Shown one piece after another: positions 17,076 to 25,919 of a stretch of DNA of 64,000 bases. The stretch covers positions 2,790,001-2,854,000 of the forward strand of contig NZ_JAWJEJ010000001.1 of NCBI RefSeq assembly GCF_032911445.1. Direction: 5' to 3'. A model generated the notes under the pieces. It saw only the letters and a program-made list of their open reading frames with translations, did no database searches and was not told where the DNA came from. This stretch comes from Sphingomonas sp. HF-S4 (GTDB lineage Bacteria; Pseudomonadota; Alphaproteobacteria; Sphingomonadales; Sphingomonadaceae). The translations under genes and the position numbers were made by a program. How positions within the stretch are numbered: the first letter of the stretch is position 1; each line of letters starts with the position of its first letter.

Positions 17076-17971
17076 CCCGGTTCCTCGAACGCGCCTGCCC
17101 CGCCTGCGGCGCCACCGACACTCGCGAGGAGGCGCACAGCCTGGTTCGCGCCGAGGCGATGCATTTCGAGACGCTGCGGCCCTATTGGGCCGGGCTCTTC
17201 CGCGAGAAGCGCTTCTTCAGCTATCATCGCTGCCGCGGCTGCGGGCTGCTCTATACCCCGCATTTCTTCGATGGCGCGCGGCTCGCCGAACTCTATTCGA
17301 GCATGGCGCCCAACATGGAGATCGTCTCCAACGACGCGATCGCCGCGACCCAGAAAGGCTATTTCGATGCGGTCCGGGGCCCGCTCGAAGGCGGCTATCT
17401 CGAGATCGGTCCCGACACCGGCCATATCGTCGGCGAGGCCGCGGCGCGCGGGCGCTTCGACCATTTCTGGCTGTTCGAGCCCAACCGCGCGATCCACGAC
17501 ACGTTGCGCGCCTCCGCCCGCGGACGCCCTGCGACACTGCTGACCGACATGGACGATCTCTCGCCGGTGCCCGACGGCTCGATCGGGCTCGCGGTGATGG
17601 TGCATGTGCTCGATCACCTGCTCGATCCGCTGGCGATGTTGCACCAGATCCGCGCCAAATTGCGCCCGAACGGGACACTTCTGATCGTCACCCATAACGA
17701 GAAGTCGCTGCTACGCAACCTGATGGGCACGCGCTGGCCGCCCTTCTGCCTCCAGCATCCCGAGCTGTATAATCCGAGGTCGATCAAGGACTTGCTCGAT
17801 CGCGCTGGCTATGCGCAGGCCCGGGTGACGCGCAGCCGCAACTACTTCCCGCTCGATTTCCTCGCGCGCCAGGCGCTCTGGACCGTCGGCCTCAAGCCCG
17901 CCCGCCTGCCGCTCCCCCGCGTCTCGCTTGGCCTCCGCCTGGGCAACATGCTCACCCTCGCGAGCGCCTGA
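17072..17971 (+). CDS. Class I SAM-dependent methyltransferase with N-terminal zinc-binding motif
   Basis: A 299-residue protein. The N-terminus carries two CxxC pairs (CPACG near 10 and CRGCG near 52), a putative zinc site of the kind seen in sugar C- or O-methyltransferases. The methyltransferase core follows with a SAM-binding glycine-containing strand (GGYLEIGPDTGHI), VMVHVLDHLLDP as the motif II-III region, and NGTLLIVTHNEKSLL. In this operon it is likely to methylate a sugar of the glycan. The methyl acceptor is unknown. It overlaps gtrA by ATGA and is followed after one base by the next gene. Confidence 0.83.
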   Translation: MTRFLERACPACGATDTREEAHSLVRAEAMHFETLRPYWAGLFREKRFFSYHRCRGCGLLYTPHFFDGARLAELYSSMAPNMEIVSNDAIAATQKGYFDAVRGPLEGGYLEIGPDTGHIVGEAAARGRFDHFWLFEPNRAIHDTLRASARGRPATLLTDMDDLSPVPDGSIGLAVMVHVLDHLLDPLAMLHQIRAKLRPNGTLLIVTHNEKSLLRNLMGTRWPPFCLQHPELYNPRSIKDLLDRAGYAQARVTRSRNYFPLDFLARQALWTVGLKPARLPLPRVSLGLRLGNMLTLASA

Positions 17972-17972
17972 G

Positions 17973-19580
17973 TTGCGCCTCCAAACCCTTGTTTTAATTT
18001 GCATAATATTGCTGGCCGCGGCACTGCGCCTGCACGGCATCGGCTTCGGCCTTCCCGCCTTGAACGACCCCGACGAACCGTTGTTCATGATGACCGCGGT
18101 CGAAATGATACGGAATCAAAGTCTGAATCCAGGCTGGTTCGGCCACCCCGGAACGATCACGCTCTACACCATAGCCTTGGTCACCCTGCTGGTCGGCGGG
18201 ATCGGCATCGCCACCGGCCGCTACGCCGACGCCGACGCCCTGGTCGGCGCAGTCTATGCCGACCCCGGTATCCTCTTCGTCCCCACCCGCATCGCCATCG
18301 CCCTATGCGGCGTGCTGTGCGTCTACCTGACCTGGCGCCTTGCAAAGCGCGTCGGCGGGGCCGGCACCGGGCTGCTCGCCGCCTTCTTCCTCGCGATCAA
18401 CGCGCTCCAGATCGACTATTCGCAGGTCATCCGCACCGATGTGCAGGCGAGCATGTTCATGCTGCTCTGCCTGTTGGCGTCGCTCGCGATCGCCGAGCGA
18501 GGCCGCTGGCGCGACTATCTGCTCGCAGGACTCTTCGTTGGGCTCGGCTGCGCGACCAAATGGCCCGCCGCGGCGATCGCGCTCAGCCCCGTCGCTGCGA
18601 GTCTCTGGCGCATCGCGCAGGGCGAGCGCGAAATGCGCAGCCTCCTCGCCTTCGCCGCTGCCGCCACCGCGACGCTGGTGCTCGCCTCGCCCTATCTCCT
18701 GCTCGACTATCCCACGGTACTGCGCGACCTTGCCGGCGAGGCGCGTCCGCTCCACCCGGGTGCCACCGGCGGCGGGCCGCTCGCCAATATCGGCTGGTAT
18801 CTCGGCGGGCCGCTGATCGGCGCGTTCGGCGCGGCCGGATTGGCGCTCGCCGCGCTCGGCACCGGACTGCTCGCGCTGCGCAACCGGATCGCGGCAGTCG
18901 CGCTGCTCCCCGGCGTGGCGACATTCGGCGTGCTCATCTGCATCCAGGCGCTGCGCTGGGAACGCTGGCTCGTCCCGCTGCTGCCCTTCGTCGCGCTCGC
19001 GCTCGGCTATGCGGTGCACCAGCTCGCCGAGATGCTGCGCGCGCGTAGCGCTCGCCCGCTCCGCGGCATCGAGCCGCTCGCAGCGCTGCTGCTCGCCCTC
19101 CCGATGCTCCAGGCGGCGCAGCATCGTGCCGCCGAGCGGTCGAACGACACGCGCCAGATCGCCGCGGCGTGGCTGCGCGCGCATGCGCCGCCCGACAGCT
19201 CGATCCTGGTCGAGCATGCCGCGCTCGACTTGGTCGCAGGCCAGTGGAAGCTGCTCTTCCCGCTCGGCAGCGCAGGCTGCGTCGACGCCCGGCAGGTGCT
19301 CGCCCGGAAAATCCGCTATGCCGAGGCCGAGCCGCTTCGCGCAGGCCGGCCGGTGGTCGATCTCGGCAATGTCGACATGGACCGCCTGCCCGGTTGCCGC
19401 GCCCGCTTCGCAGTGCTGAGCCATTACGACCGGTATCGCGACGCGCCCGCCGACTATCCCGCAGAGTGGCAGCGCTACGCCGCGCTCACCCGCGGTGCCG
19501 TGTTGCGGCAAGTGATCGCGCCCGTCAGGGGATCAAGCGGCGGACCGACCCTGCATATCTTCGAGATCGCCAAGCCCTGA
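17973..19580 (+). CDS. ArnT/PMT-like polytopic glycosyltransferase (GT39/GT83 family)
   Basis: A protein of about 535 residues begins at a TTG one base after the methyltransferase stop; no ATG is suitably placed before the first membrane helix (LQTLVLICIILLAAALRL). The first extracytoplasmic loop holds NDPDEPLFMM, the acidic motif of GT-C enzymes. About ten hydrophobic segments follow, then a soluble C-terminal domain with two Cys residues (GSAGCVDA and LPGCRARF). It should transfer a sugar from a polyprenyl phosphate donor on the periplasmic side. It is last in the glycan operon, and its 3' end overlaps the convergent PAP2 gene by 48 bases. Confidence 0.83.
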   Translation: MRLQTLVLICIILLAAALRLHGIGFGLPALNDPDEPLFMMTAVEMIRNQSLNPGWFGHPGTITLYTIALVTLLVGGIGIATGRYADADALVGAVYADPGILFVPTRIAIALCGVLCVYLTWRLAKRVGGAGTGLLAAFFLAINALQIDYSQVIRTDVQASMFMLLCLLASLAIAERGRWRDYLLAGLFVGLGCATKWPAAAIALSPVAASLWRIAQGEREMRSLLAFAAAATATLVLASPYLLLDYPTVLRDLAGEARPLHPGATGGGPLANIGWYLGGPLIGAFGAAGLALAALGTGLLALRNRIAAVALLPGVATFGVLICIQALRWERWLVPLLPFVALALGYAVHQLAEMLRARSARPLRGIEPLAALLLALPMLQAAQHRAAERSNDTRQIAAAWLRAHAPPDSSILVEHAALDLVAGQWKLLFPLGSAGCVDARQVLARKIRYAEAEPLRAGRPVVDLGNVDMDRLPGCRARFAVLSHYDRYRDAPADYPAEWQRYAALTRGAVLRQVIAPVRGSSGGPTLHIFEIAKP

Positions 19581-20609
19581 GCGGGTGCGCCGCGGTGCCA
19601 AGGCATGCCGCGTGACGGTGTCGGAGGCGAGCCAGATCGCCAGCATCGCCACCACGCTGATCAGTCCGTCCACGGCATAATGCCAGCCGAGATGGACCGA
19701 CCCCACCCAGATCAGCAGTGCGAAGATGCTCAGCCCCGCACCGAGCCAGCGATGGAAGGTGAAGCCGCCGATCGCGAACAAGGTCGCCATCGCGACATGC
19801 ATCGAAGGGGCCGCGGAAATCCCGCCGGCGGGCGCGTATCCACCGTCGCGATACGCCTCGAGCAGCATCGACTGGAACTCGATCGCCGCGATCGGCCAGC
19901 CGCTCGCCCGCGCCAGTTGTGCCTGCTCTTCCAGCTTCGCATCGAACGCTGCGAATCCGGCATCGGGCGCGACCAGCGCATTGTAATAGCATGGCCCCGC
20001 CGAGCCGAGCAGCCACGCACCGACGCCGCCGATCAGGATCCATGCCGCGAGCCAGCAGCCGACGAGCCGCACGCGATCCTGCCGCGTCCGCCCCGCGAGG
20101 ATTGCCAGCATCGGGAAGAGGAACATCATTGGCATCCACAAGGTGTAGAGCCAGTCGAGGAACTGGGTAACGCCGATCGACGGCATCAGCGCGTGCGAGA
20201 GGCGCCAGGGATCTGCGCCTAGAAATATCGCCCGGTCGATCGCCCGCAGCGCCGGATCAAGCGGGAAACCGCGCGCGGGCAGGACCAATTGCTTGAAGAT
20301 GCCGAAGACCGGGATGGTCAGCCCGACGAGCAGTGCCGCCAGCAACACCGCCAGCACCGCCGACCGATCGAAGCGCACATCGGCGAGCCCGCGGCGTTGC
20401 ACATAGGCCGTAGCAAGGCAGAGCAGGATCGCGAGCGATAGCGCGCTCGCCACGAAGCGGATCGTCACCCCGGCGACAGCATCGAGGCTGGTCTGGGTGA
20501 CTGCCGTGAGCCAGCCGGCAGCCGCAACCACGATCAGCAGCAACGCGACGACAGCCAGCGTCTCGCCATCGCGCAGTCGCGCATGCTCGTAAACGATCCC
20601 CGTCGTCAT
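19533..20609 (-). CDS. PAP2-superfamily membrane protein, inositol-phosphorylceramide-synthase-like
   Basis: This 358-residue protein has about seven membrane helices. The phosphatase/transferase motifs are GGISAAPSMHVAM and VHLGWHYAVDGLISVV, i.e. the C2 (SMH) and C3 (HxxxD) motifs of the PAP2_3 group that contains fungal Aur1 and bacterial relatives. Such enzymes transfer a phospho-head group onto ceramide or diacylglycerol, or remove phosphate from lipid phosphates. Sphingomonads make sphingolipids, and this gene converges with a glycan operon, so a lipid carrier or glycosphingolipid role is attractive but unproven. The start ATG at 20609 lacks a strong ribosome site. Confidence 0.85.
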   Translation of the reverse strand: MTTGIVYEHARLRDGETLAVVALLLIVVAAAGWLTAVTQTSLDAVAGVTIRFVASALSLAILLCLATAYVQRRGLADVRFDRSAVLAVLLAALLVGLTIPVFGIFKQLVLPARGFPLDPALRAIDRAIFLGADPWRLSHALMPSIGVTQFLDWLYTLWMPMMFLFPMLAILAGRTRQDRVRLVGCWLAAWILIGGVGAWLLGSAGPCYYNALVAPDAGFAAFDAKLEEQAQLARASGWPIAAIEFQSMLLEAYRDGGYAPAGGISAAPSMHVAMATLFAIGGFTFHRWLGAGLSIFALLIWVGSVHLGWHYAVDGLISVVAMLAIWLASDTVTRHALAPRRTRSGLGDLEDMQGRSAA

Positions 20610-20926
20610 CCGCTATCCCTCTGGGCAGCGTGCTAGGCGACAAGTCCTGATTATGTATTACTACGTAAGCACCCCCGTTCCGATCCGCAGTTGCCCGGCC
20701 ATTCCGGCTATCGGACGATCGTCTCTGCTCGATCATGTTGATCCGCAGCCGATGCTCGCCCCGCCGCACGATCACCCAATCGGTGACCGAGGTGATGCCG
20801 TGGCGCTGCACGCCGTCGGCCCAGTTGCGCCCCAGTCGGCGTCGATGCTCTGGATCGGGCCCTCGTCGATCGTGGACGGCGGTGCCGCAACAGCAGCACC
20901 GCCGGGGAAAATGCGCGCGACGCGCG
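20610..20926. other. 317-base stretch without an intact gene
   Basis: This lies between the PAP2 gene and a small membrane-protein gene. It holds the likely promoter of the PAP2 gene (an AT-rich TTACGTAGTAATAC region near 20652-20668, read on the minus strand) and a protein-like but frame-broken segment described separately. No RNA gene or long hairpin was recognised. Confidence 0.5.
20700..20905 (-). pseudogene. Possible remnant of a small gene, frameshifted
   Basis: On the minus strand one frame reads STIDEGPIQSIDADWG and then, after a one-base shift near 20835, another frame continues RNWADGVQRHGITSVTDWV and RLRINMIEQ. The two halves join into a natural-looking stretch of about 55 residues that is intact in neither frame. 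The family is not recognised. It could also be chance, since GC-rich DNA yields many protein-like frames. Confidence 0.3.
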
Positions 20927-21121
20927 TCAGCGCCTGCCGCGCACCATGTTGAGAAGTGCGAGCCCGGCGATGCCGACCAGCGTCGCGCTCGCCCAGGGGC
21001 GCGCCTTGGCGAAGCTCTTCGCCTTTTCGGTCAGCGGCGCATCGCCGGCAAAATGGGTGCGGAACGCGTCGGTGAGACCGGTCTTGCGGTTCGAGACCGG
21101 GGAAACTTCAGGCTCGGCCAT
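20927..21121 (-). CDS. Small protein with one C-terminal membrane helix
   Basis: A 64-residue protein with a very good ribosome site (AAGGAG, 6 bases before the ATG at 21121). The N-terminal half is polar and the C-terminus is a single helix (ASATLVGIAGLALLNMV) followed by RGRR, a C-tail-anchored layout similar to ElaB/DUF883-type ribosome-associated or envelope proteins. Family membership is uncertain. It lies 30 bases downstream of the MFS transporter in the same direction and may be co-transcribed. Confidence 0.7.
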   Translation of the reverse strand: MAEPEVSPVSNRKTGLTDAFRTHFAGDAPLTEKAKSFAKARPWASATLVGIAGLALLNMVRGRR

Positions 21122-21151
21122 GGTGACTCCTTGTGGTGCAACTACCCCCGA

Positions 21152-22414
21152 TCAACGCCTGCTGCCGTCCTTGGTGCCTTCTATCGGGCACGAAATGTTC
21201 TCCAGTCCCTGCGGCGCGCGGCGGATGCTCGGGAGCAGCAACTGGATCCAGGCGACCGCGAGCAGGTACGAGATCGACGCGAACAGGAAGAGCGGCAAAT
21301 AGCCGAGCCCCGCCGCCAGCACCGCGCCGGCGACCTTGACGATCGCCATCCCCCCGAGATTGCCGCAGAACGCTCCAAATGCCGTCACACGGCCCACCTT
21401 GGCGCGCGGGGTAACGTCGGCGATGATGGCGTAGAGCGTGGTCGAAAAGGCCTGGTGCCCCGCCAGCGTGAGCGCGAGGATCGCGGTCGCGCCCCACAGG
21501 CTCTCCGAATATAGCGCGAGCGGCACCGGCAGCGCCGCGAGTCCGGCGACGAGCATCGCGCCCTTGCGCACGCGATCGAGATCGCGGCCGCGCACCAGCA
21601 GCCGGCTGGCGAGCGCGCCCGCGATCATCGCCCCGAGTGCCGCGCCAGCATAGGCGACCGCGAGCGGCGGCCCGAGCGCGGTCCCTTCGAGGGCGAACTG
21701 GCGGTGGAAGAAGTCCGGCATCCAGAACAGCATCAGCCACCAGGTCGAATCCGACAGTGCCTTGGCAAAGGCGATCGCCCAGGTGGGGCGCTCCCGGAGG
21801 ATCGGGGCATAGGCTGTGGCGACCGAAGGCGCGGCCCCGACGTCGAAGCGGACGCCGCGCACCGCGACCAACCACGCTCCGGCCCAGACCACCCCTGCCA
21901 GCCCCGCGATCACGAAGGCGGCGCGCCAGCTGTAGAACGCGGCGAGCAGGGGGATGAGCAGCGGCGCGAGGATGCCACCGACGCTGCCGACCGCATTCCA
22001 GATGCCATAGGCCGTCGAGCGCTGGTGCGCGGGGAAGATCGTAGCGATCGTCTTGATCCCGCTCGGCGTCCCCATCGCCTCGGTCGCGCCGAGCGCGGCG
22101 CGGACAAGGGTGAACTGGCCCATCGTCACGGCCCAGGCATGGCCGATCGCAGCAATGCTCCAAGTGAGCACGCCAAGCGGATTGGCCCATTTGACGCCCG
22201 TGCGATCGGCGATCCAGCCGGTCAGCAGGAAGGCGGCCGCCGCCGAGCCCTGGAACCAGGCGGCGAGCGTGCCGTAGTCATTGTCGTTCCAACCAAGATC
22301 CCGCGAGATCACCGGCTTGAGCACCGAGATGATCTGGCGATCGATCAGGTTGAGCATCGCCGCCGCGAGCAGCAGTGCGAACAGCACCCAGCGGCGACGC
22401 TTCGACAGAGTCAT
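21152..22414 (-). CDS. MFS transporter, ACS/hexuronate (ExuT-like) type
   Basis: A 420-residue protein with 12 predicted membrane helices. An N-terminal motif (NLIDRQIISVLKPVI) matches the anion:cation symporter branch of the MFS, followed by the loop motif GWIADRTGVKWANPLG and ATEAMGTPSGIKTIATIFP. These patterns are typical of transporters for hexuronates, gluconate or similar organic acids. I start it at the ATG at 22414; a GTG 30 bases upstream is possible. It is divergent from the serine acetyltransferase gene, with 189 bases between them. The substrate cannot be assigned. Confidence 0.85.
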   Translation of the reverse strand: MTLSKRRRWVLFALLLAAAMLNLIDRQIISVLKPVISRDLGWNDNDYGTLAAWFQGSAAAAFLLTGWIADRTGVKWANPLGVLTWSIAAIGHAWAVTMGQFTLVRAALGATEAMGTPSGIKTIATIFPAHQRSTAYGIWNAVGSVGGILAPLLIPLLAAFYSWRAAFVIAGLAGVVWAGAWLVAVRGVRFDVGAAPSVATAYAPILRERPTWAIAFAKALSDSTWWLMLFWMPDFFHRQFALEGTALGPPLAVAYAGAALGAMIAGALASRLLVRGRDLDRVRKGAMLVAGLAALPVPLALYSESLWGATAILALTLAGHQAFSTTLYAIIADVTPRAKVGRVTAFGAFCGNLGGMAIVKVAGAVLAAGLGYLPLFLFASISYLLAVAWIQLLLPSIRRAPQGLENISCPIEGTKDGSRR

Positions 22415-22603
22415 CCGAAGGCGTCCCAGCGTGACTCGGCGCACTGCGCGGGTTGCTGCACAAGGGTCATGGCCGCGATGCTAGGGCAGCGCCGAGCGCA
22501 GCCTGACATATATTTCCTATCCACGGAGTATAAATTACGCTGTTCAGCCTCGCGGACCGCAAGGTTAGGCAACTCTATCGTCAAGAGCGGTGGCCCAAAA
22601 GCG

Positions 22604-23563
22604 ATGTGCATGCAGTTTCCCGCCTCCCCCTTCGCCGCGGAGATTACCGTGGCCGTCTCCGGGCTAAATGCCGCGCGGCTCGCCTGGCGCGAGGGCCAGG
22701 CCGGGAAGCATGCCGTGTCGCGCTTCCCCTCACCTGCCGAGCTGGCACGCGCCGTCGAGCATCTCGCCGCCGCGCTCTATCCGGTGCGGCTCGGCGGGTT
22801 CGCCGGCGGCGCGCTGCGCGAGGACGATTTCGTCGCCGAGCGGCTGGGGCAGGCTTTCGCGATCCTCGCCGAACAGATCGCGCGCGAGCTCGATTACTGG
22901 CAGGGCTGGTGCGAGGCGCCGTTCGAACCTGGCCAGACCGAGACGATCGTCCGGCTGTTCGCCGCCGCGCTTCCCGAAATCCGCACGCTGATCGACAGCG
23001 ATATCGAGGCCGCGTTCGTCGGCGACCCCGCAGCGCGCACCGCCGACGAGATCCTCATCGCCTATCCGGGCGCGCTCGCCACGCTGCATTACCGCATCGC
23101 GCACCAGCTCTTCGGGCTCGGCGCCGCGATCGTCGCGCGGGTGATTTCCGAGCTCGCCAATGCGCGCACCGGGATCGACATCCATCCCGGCGCGACGATC
23201 GGCCCGCGCTTCTTCATCGATCACGGCACCGGCGTGGTGATCGGCGAGACCGCTATCATCGGCACCAACGTCCGGCTCTATCAGCATGTCACGCTGGGCG
23301 CGCGCAGCCCGCTCGGCCTTGCCAGCGTCGGCCCACGCGATCGCTTCGCCCGGCATCCCATCGTCGAGGACGACGTCATCATCTATGCCGGCGCGACGAT
23401 CCTGGGGCGCGTCACGATCGGGCGCGGCAGCACGATCGGCGGCAATGTCTGGCTGCTCCGCGACGTGCCGCCGGGCAGCGTCGTCGTCCAGCCCGAGGCC
23501 GTGGCGCTCGACGCCGCGACCGCGCAGGAGATCACTGCCGAACTGCGAACCGCACGCGCATGA
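22604..23563 (+). CDS. Serine O-acetyltransferase (EpsC/CysE family)
   Basis: A 319-residue protein. The N-terminal helical part (about 1-170) carries LHYRIAHQLF. The C-terminal left-handed beta-helix has hexapeptide repeats (GIDIHPGATIG, FIDHGTGVVIGE, RLYQHVTLGA). Active-site His residues (HP and DHG) are in place. It acetylates L-serine with acetyl-CoA, the first step of cysteine synthesis. It is longer than E. coli CysE, as is common for the EpsC-like form. ATGs at 22604 and 22610 are both possible. It is monocistronic, with a divergent promoter region shared with the MFS gene. Confidence 0.9.
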   Translation: MCMQFPASPFAAEITVAVSGLNAARLAWREGQAGKHAVSRFPSPAELARAVEHLAAALYPVRLGGFAGGALREDDFVAERLGQAFAILAEQIARELDYWQGWCEAPFEPGQTETIVRLFAAALPEIRTLIDSDIEAAFVGDPAARTADEILIAYPGALATLHYRIAHQLFGLGAAIVARVISELANARTGIDIHPGATIGPRFFIDHGTGVVIGETAIIGTNVRLYQHVTLGARSPLGLASVGPRDRFARHPIVEDDVIIYAGATILGRVTIGRGSTIGGNVWLLRDVPPGSVVVQPEAVALDAATAQEITAELRTARA

Positions 23564-23582
23564 CCGTATCCCTCGATCCGCC

Positions 23583-23602
23583 GCGCGGCCCGGCGGCCGC
23601 GC
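23583..23602 (+). terminator. Hairpin after the serine acetyltransferase gene
   Basis: GCGCGGCC and GGCCGCGC form a perfect 8-bp stem with a 4-base loop, 20 bases after the stop. No T-run follows, so it would not be a classical intrinsic terminator but could stop or protect the transcript. Confidence 0.4.
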
Positions 23603-23697
23603 CGTATCACGGTTGATCGGCGATGCGCCCCGCCCGGGTAGCGAAGCGGGAATTTTTGCGCCAAAGAACCCGGGGTCAACCGAGTAGAAGCCAGTAT

Positions 23698-24636
23698 ATG
23701 CGCCAGCAATCCACCGCCGGCATGCGCCGGATCCCCGGCGGCGCCTTCACGATGGGGTCAGAACTTTTCTATCCCGAGGAACGCCCACTCCGCCGCGTGC
23801 GCGTCGAGGATTTCTGGATCGACGAGACTCCGGTGACCAACCGCCAGTTCGCCGAATTCGTCGAAGCGACCGGCTATCGCACCTTCGTCGAGATCGCGCC
23901 CGATCCACGTGATTATCCGGGCCTTGCGCCCGAGGCGGCGATGGCGGGGTCGCTCGTCTTCCAGCGCACCGCGACGCCGGTGCCGCTCGACGACTTCGGC
24001 CAATGGTGGGCGTTCGTCGCCGGCGCCGACTGGCGGCACCCGACCGGGCCCGAAAGCGACGCCGATCCGGATCATCCCGTCGTCCATGTCGCTTTTGCCG
24101 ATGCCGAGGCCTATGCCGCCTGGGCGGGCAAGGCACTGCCGACCGAGGCCGAGTTCGAATTCGCCGCGCGCGGCGGTCGCGAGGGCGCCGAATATGCCTG
24201 GGGCGACGAACTGGCCCCCGGCGGCGCGACCCTCGCCAATTACTGGCAGGGGCTGTTCCCCTTCGCCAACCAGCGCGCCGATGGCGGCTATCGCACCACC
24301 CCCGTCGGCAGCTATCCGGCCAACGGCTATGGCCTGCACGACATGATCGGCAATGTCTGGGAGTGGACGCGCGACTGGTATTCGGTGCCGAAGAGCGTCC
24401 GGCCGGCCCGGGGCAAGAGCCCGTGCTGCGCGATCCCCGATCCACGCGGCGGCAACCTGCGCGGCAGCGTGGATCCCGCCCAGCCCGGCGTGCCGCTCGG
24501 CCGGAAGGTGCTCAAGGGCGGCTCGCACCTGTGCGCCGCCAATTACTGCCAGCGCTACCGCCCCGCCGCGCGCCACGCCCAGTCGATCGACAGCGCGACC
24601 AGCCATATCGGCTTCCGCTGCGTGGTTCGAGGCTAG
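23698..24636 (+). CDS. Formylglycine-generating enzyme (SUMF1 family), catalytic Cys pair present
   Basis: This 312-residue protein starts at the ATG at 23698. It has the FGE-sulfatase fold from IPGGAFTMGS to the C-terminal FRCV. The active-site pair Cys279/Cys284 (GGSHLCAANYCQRYRPAARH) matches the copper-binding Cys pair of true FGEs rather than the many SUMF1-like proteins that lack it. KSPCCAIPDPRGG and GNVWEWTRDWY are also diagnostic. It oxidises a Cys in C-x-P-x-R of type I sulfatases to formylglycine, using O2. No sulfatase gene is in this window, so the client is encoded elsewhere. The tRNA-Gln follows 16 bases downstream on the other strand. Confidence 0.92.
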   Translation: MRQQSTAGMRRIPGGAFTMGSELFYPEERPLRRVRVEDFWIDETPVTNRQFAEFVEATGYRTFVEIAPDPRDYPGLAPEAAMAGSLVFQRTATPVPLDDFGQWWAFVAGADWRHPTGPESDADPDHPVVHVAFADAEAYAAWAGKALPTEAEFEFAARGGREGAEYAWGDELAPGGATLANYWQGLFPFANQRADGGYRTTPVGSYPANGYGLHDMIGNVWEWTRDWYSVPKSVRPARGKSPCCAIPDPRGGNLRGSVDPAQPGVPLGRKVLKGGSHLCAANYCQRYRPAARHAQSIDSATSHIGFRCVVRG

Positions 24637-24652
24637 GCGATCGGGTGATCCC

Positions 24653-24727
24653 TGGCTGGGGCGGCAGGATTCGAACCTGCGAATGGCGGCATCAAAAGCC
24701 GCTGCCTTACCACTTGGCGACGCCCCA
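24653..24727 (-). tRNA. tRNA-Gln (anticodon TTG)
   Basis: Read on the minus strand, the acceptor stem TGGGGCG pairs with CGCCCCA and is followed by GCCA, so the CCA is encoded. The anticodon arm GCGGC-TTTTGAT-GCCGC gives anticodon TTG. The T arm is GCAGG-TTCGAAT-CCTGC. All four arms are intact. Confidence 0.96.
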
Positions 24728-24750
24728 ACGGGAAGCGGGCTTATACGGCG

Positions 24751-25848
24751 TTAGAAGACGCGTTCAACCCATCCGTGCGGGTCGGGCGACGTTCCGCGCT
24801 GGATCGACACGAGCTGCTGGCGGAGCTGCTCGGTAAGCATGCCCGGACCGCCATTGCCGATCGCGAAATCGAAACCGCGGCCCTGCACGCGACCGATCGG
24901 GGTGACCACCGCGGCGGTGCCGCAGGCGAACGCCTCGCGCAGCTTGCCGCTGGCGGCGTCGGCCTTCCATTCGTCGAGGCTGTAGCGCTCCTCGCGGATC
25001 GTCACGCCGGCATCGCGGGCAAGCGCCAGCAGCGATTCGCGCGTGATGCCTGGGAGGATCGTGCCGGTGAGCGGCGGAGTCTGGATCGAGCCGTCCTCGA
25101 ACACGAAGAACACGTTCATCCCGCCGAGCTCCTCGACATAGCGGTTCTCCGCCGCATCGAGGAAGACGACCTGGTCGCACTCGTGCCCGATCGCCTCGGC
25201 CTGGGCGACGAGGCTGGCAGCATAGTTGCCGCCGCACTTGGCGGCACCGGTGCCGCCGGGCGCGGCGCGGGTGTAATGCTCCGAGACCCAAAGCGTCACA
25301 GAGGGCGCGCCGCCCTTGAAATAGGCACCCGCCGGCGAGGCGATCACCATGTAGAGATATTCCTGCGCGGGGCGGACGCCGAGGAAGGTCTCGCTCGCGA
25401 ACATGAAGGGGCGCAGGTAAAGCGCGGCGCCGTCGCCCTCTGGAATCCAATCGCGGTCGGTGCGGACCAGCTCGCGGATCGACGACAGGAACAGGTCCTC
25501 GGGCAGCTCGGGCATCGCCATCCGGCGCGCGGACTCGGCGAAGCGGCGGGCATTGGCATCGGCGCGGAACAGCGTGGCGCCGCCATCGGGCATGCGATAA
25601 GCCTTGAGACCCTCGAAGATCTCCTGCGCATAATGGAGCACCGCGCAGGCAGGATCGAGCTGGATCGGGCGGCGCGGCTCGATGCGGGCGTCGTGCCAGC
25701 CCTTGTCGGCGGAGTAGCGGATCACCGCCATGTGATCGGTAAAGATCTTGCCGAAGCCGGGATTGACGAGGAGCGCGGCACGATCGGCCGTAGCGACCGG
25801 ATTGGCGTGGGCTTCGAACTCGAAATCCAGGATCGTCGCGTCTTGCAT
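24751..25848 (-). CDS. ilvE: Branched-chain amino-acid aminotransferase
   Basis: A 365-residue fold-type IV PLP enzyme. The pyridoxal Lys lies in GAAKCGGNYAASL, with the upstream signature YLRPFMFASETFLGV and the cofactor/substrate loops EELGGMNVFFVFEDG and LTGTILPGITRESLL. The length and sequence match the BCAT group II enzymes that transaminate Leu, Ile and Val with 2-oxoglutarate. GGAAGGG precedes the ATG. It is divergent from the MarR gene, which may regulate it, with 71 bases between the starts. Confidence 0.93.
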   Translation of the reverse strand: MQDATILDFEFEAHANPVATADRAALLVNPGFGKIFTDHMAVIRYSADKGWHDARIEPRRPIQLDPACAVLHYAQEIFEGLKAYRMPDGGATLFRADANARRFAESARRMAMPELPEDLFLSSIRELVRTDRDWIPEGDGAALYLRPFMFASETFLGVRPAQEYLYMVIASPAGAYFKGGAPSVTLWVSEHYTRAAPGGTGAAKCGGNYAASLVAQAEAIGHECDQVVFLDAAENRYVEELGGMNVFFVFEDGSIQTPPLTGTILPGITRESLLALARDAGVTIREERYSLDEWKADAASGKLREAFACGTAAVVTPIGRVQGRGFDFAIGNGGPGMLTEQLRQQLVSIQRGTSPDPHGWVERVF

Positions 25849-25919
25849 TGCACCCTTCCCGTGACTCGCCGGCCCATGCGACCGGATCGGCTTGCGGTGG
25901 ACTAGGGCGCAAGGCTAGA

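Noticed and set aside
22500..22603. AT-rich TATAAATT stretch before the serine acetyltransferase gene as a riboswitch
   Set aside because: No conserved riboswitch helices were found; it is more simply a promoter region.
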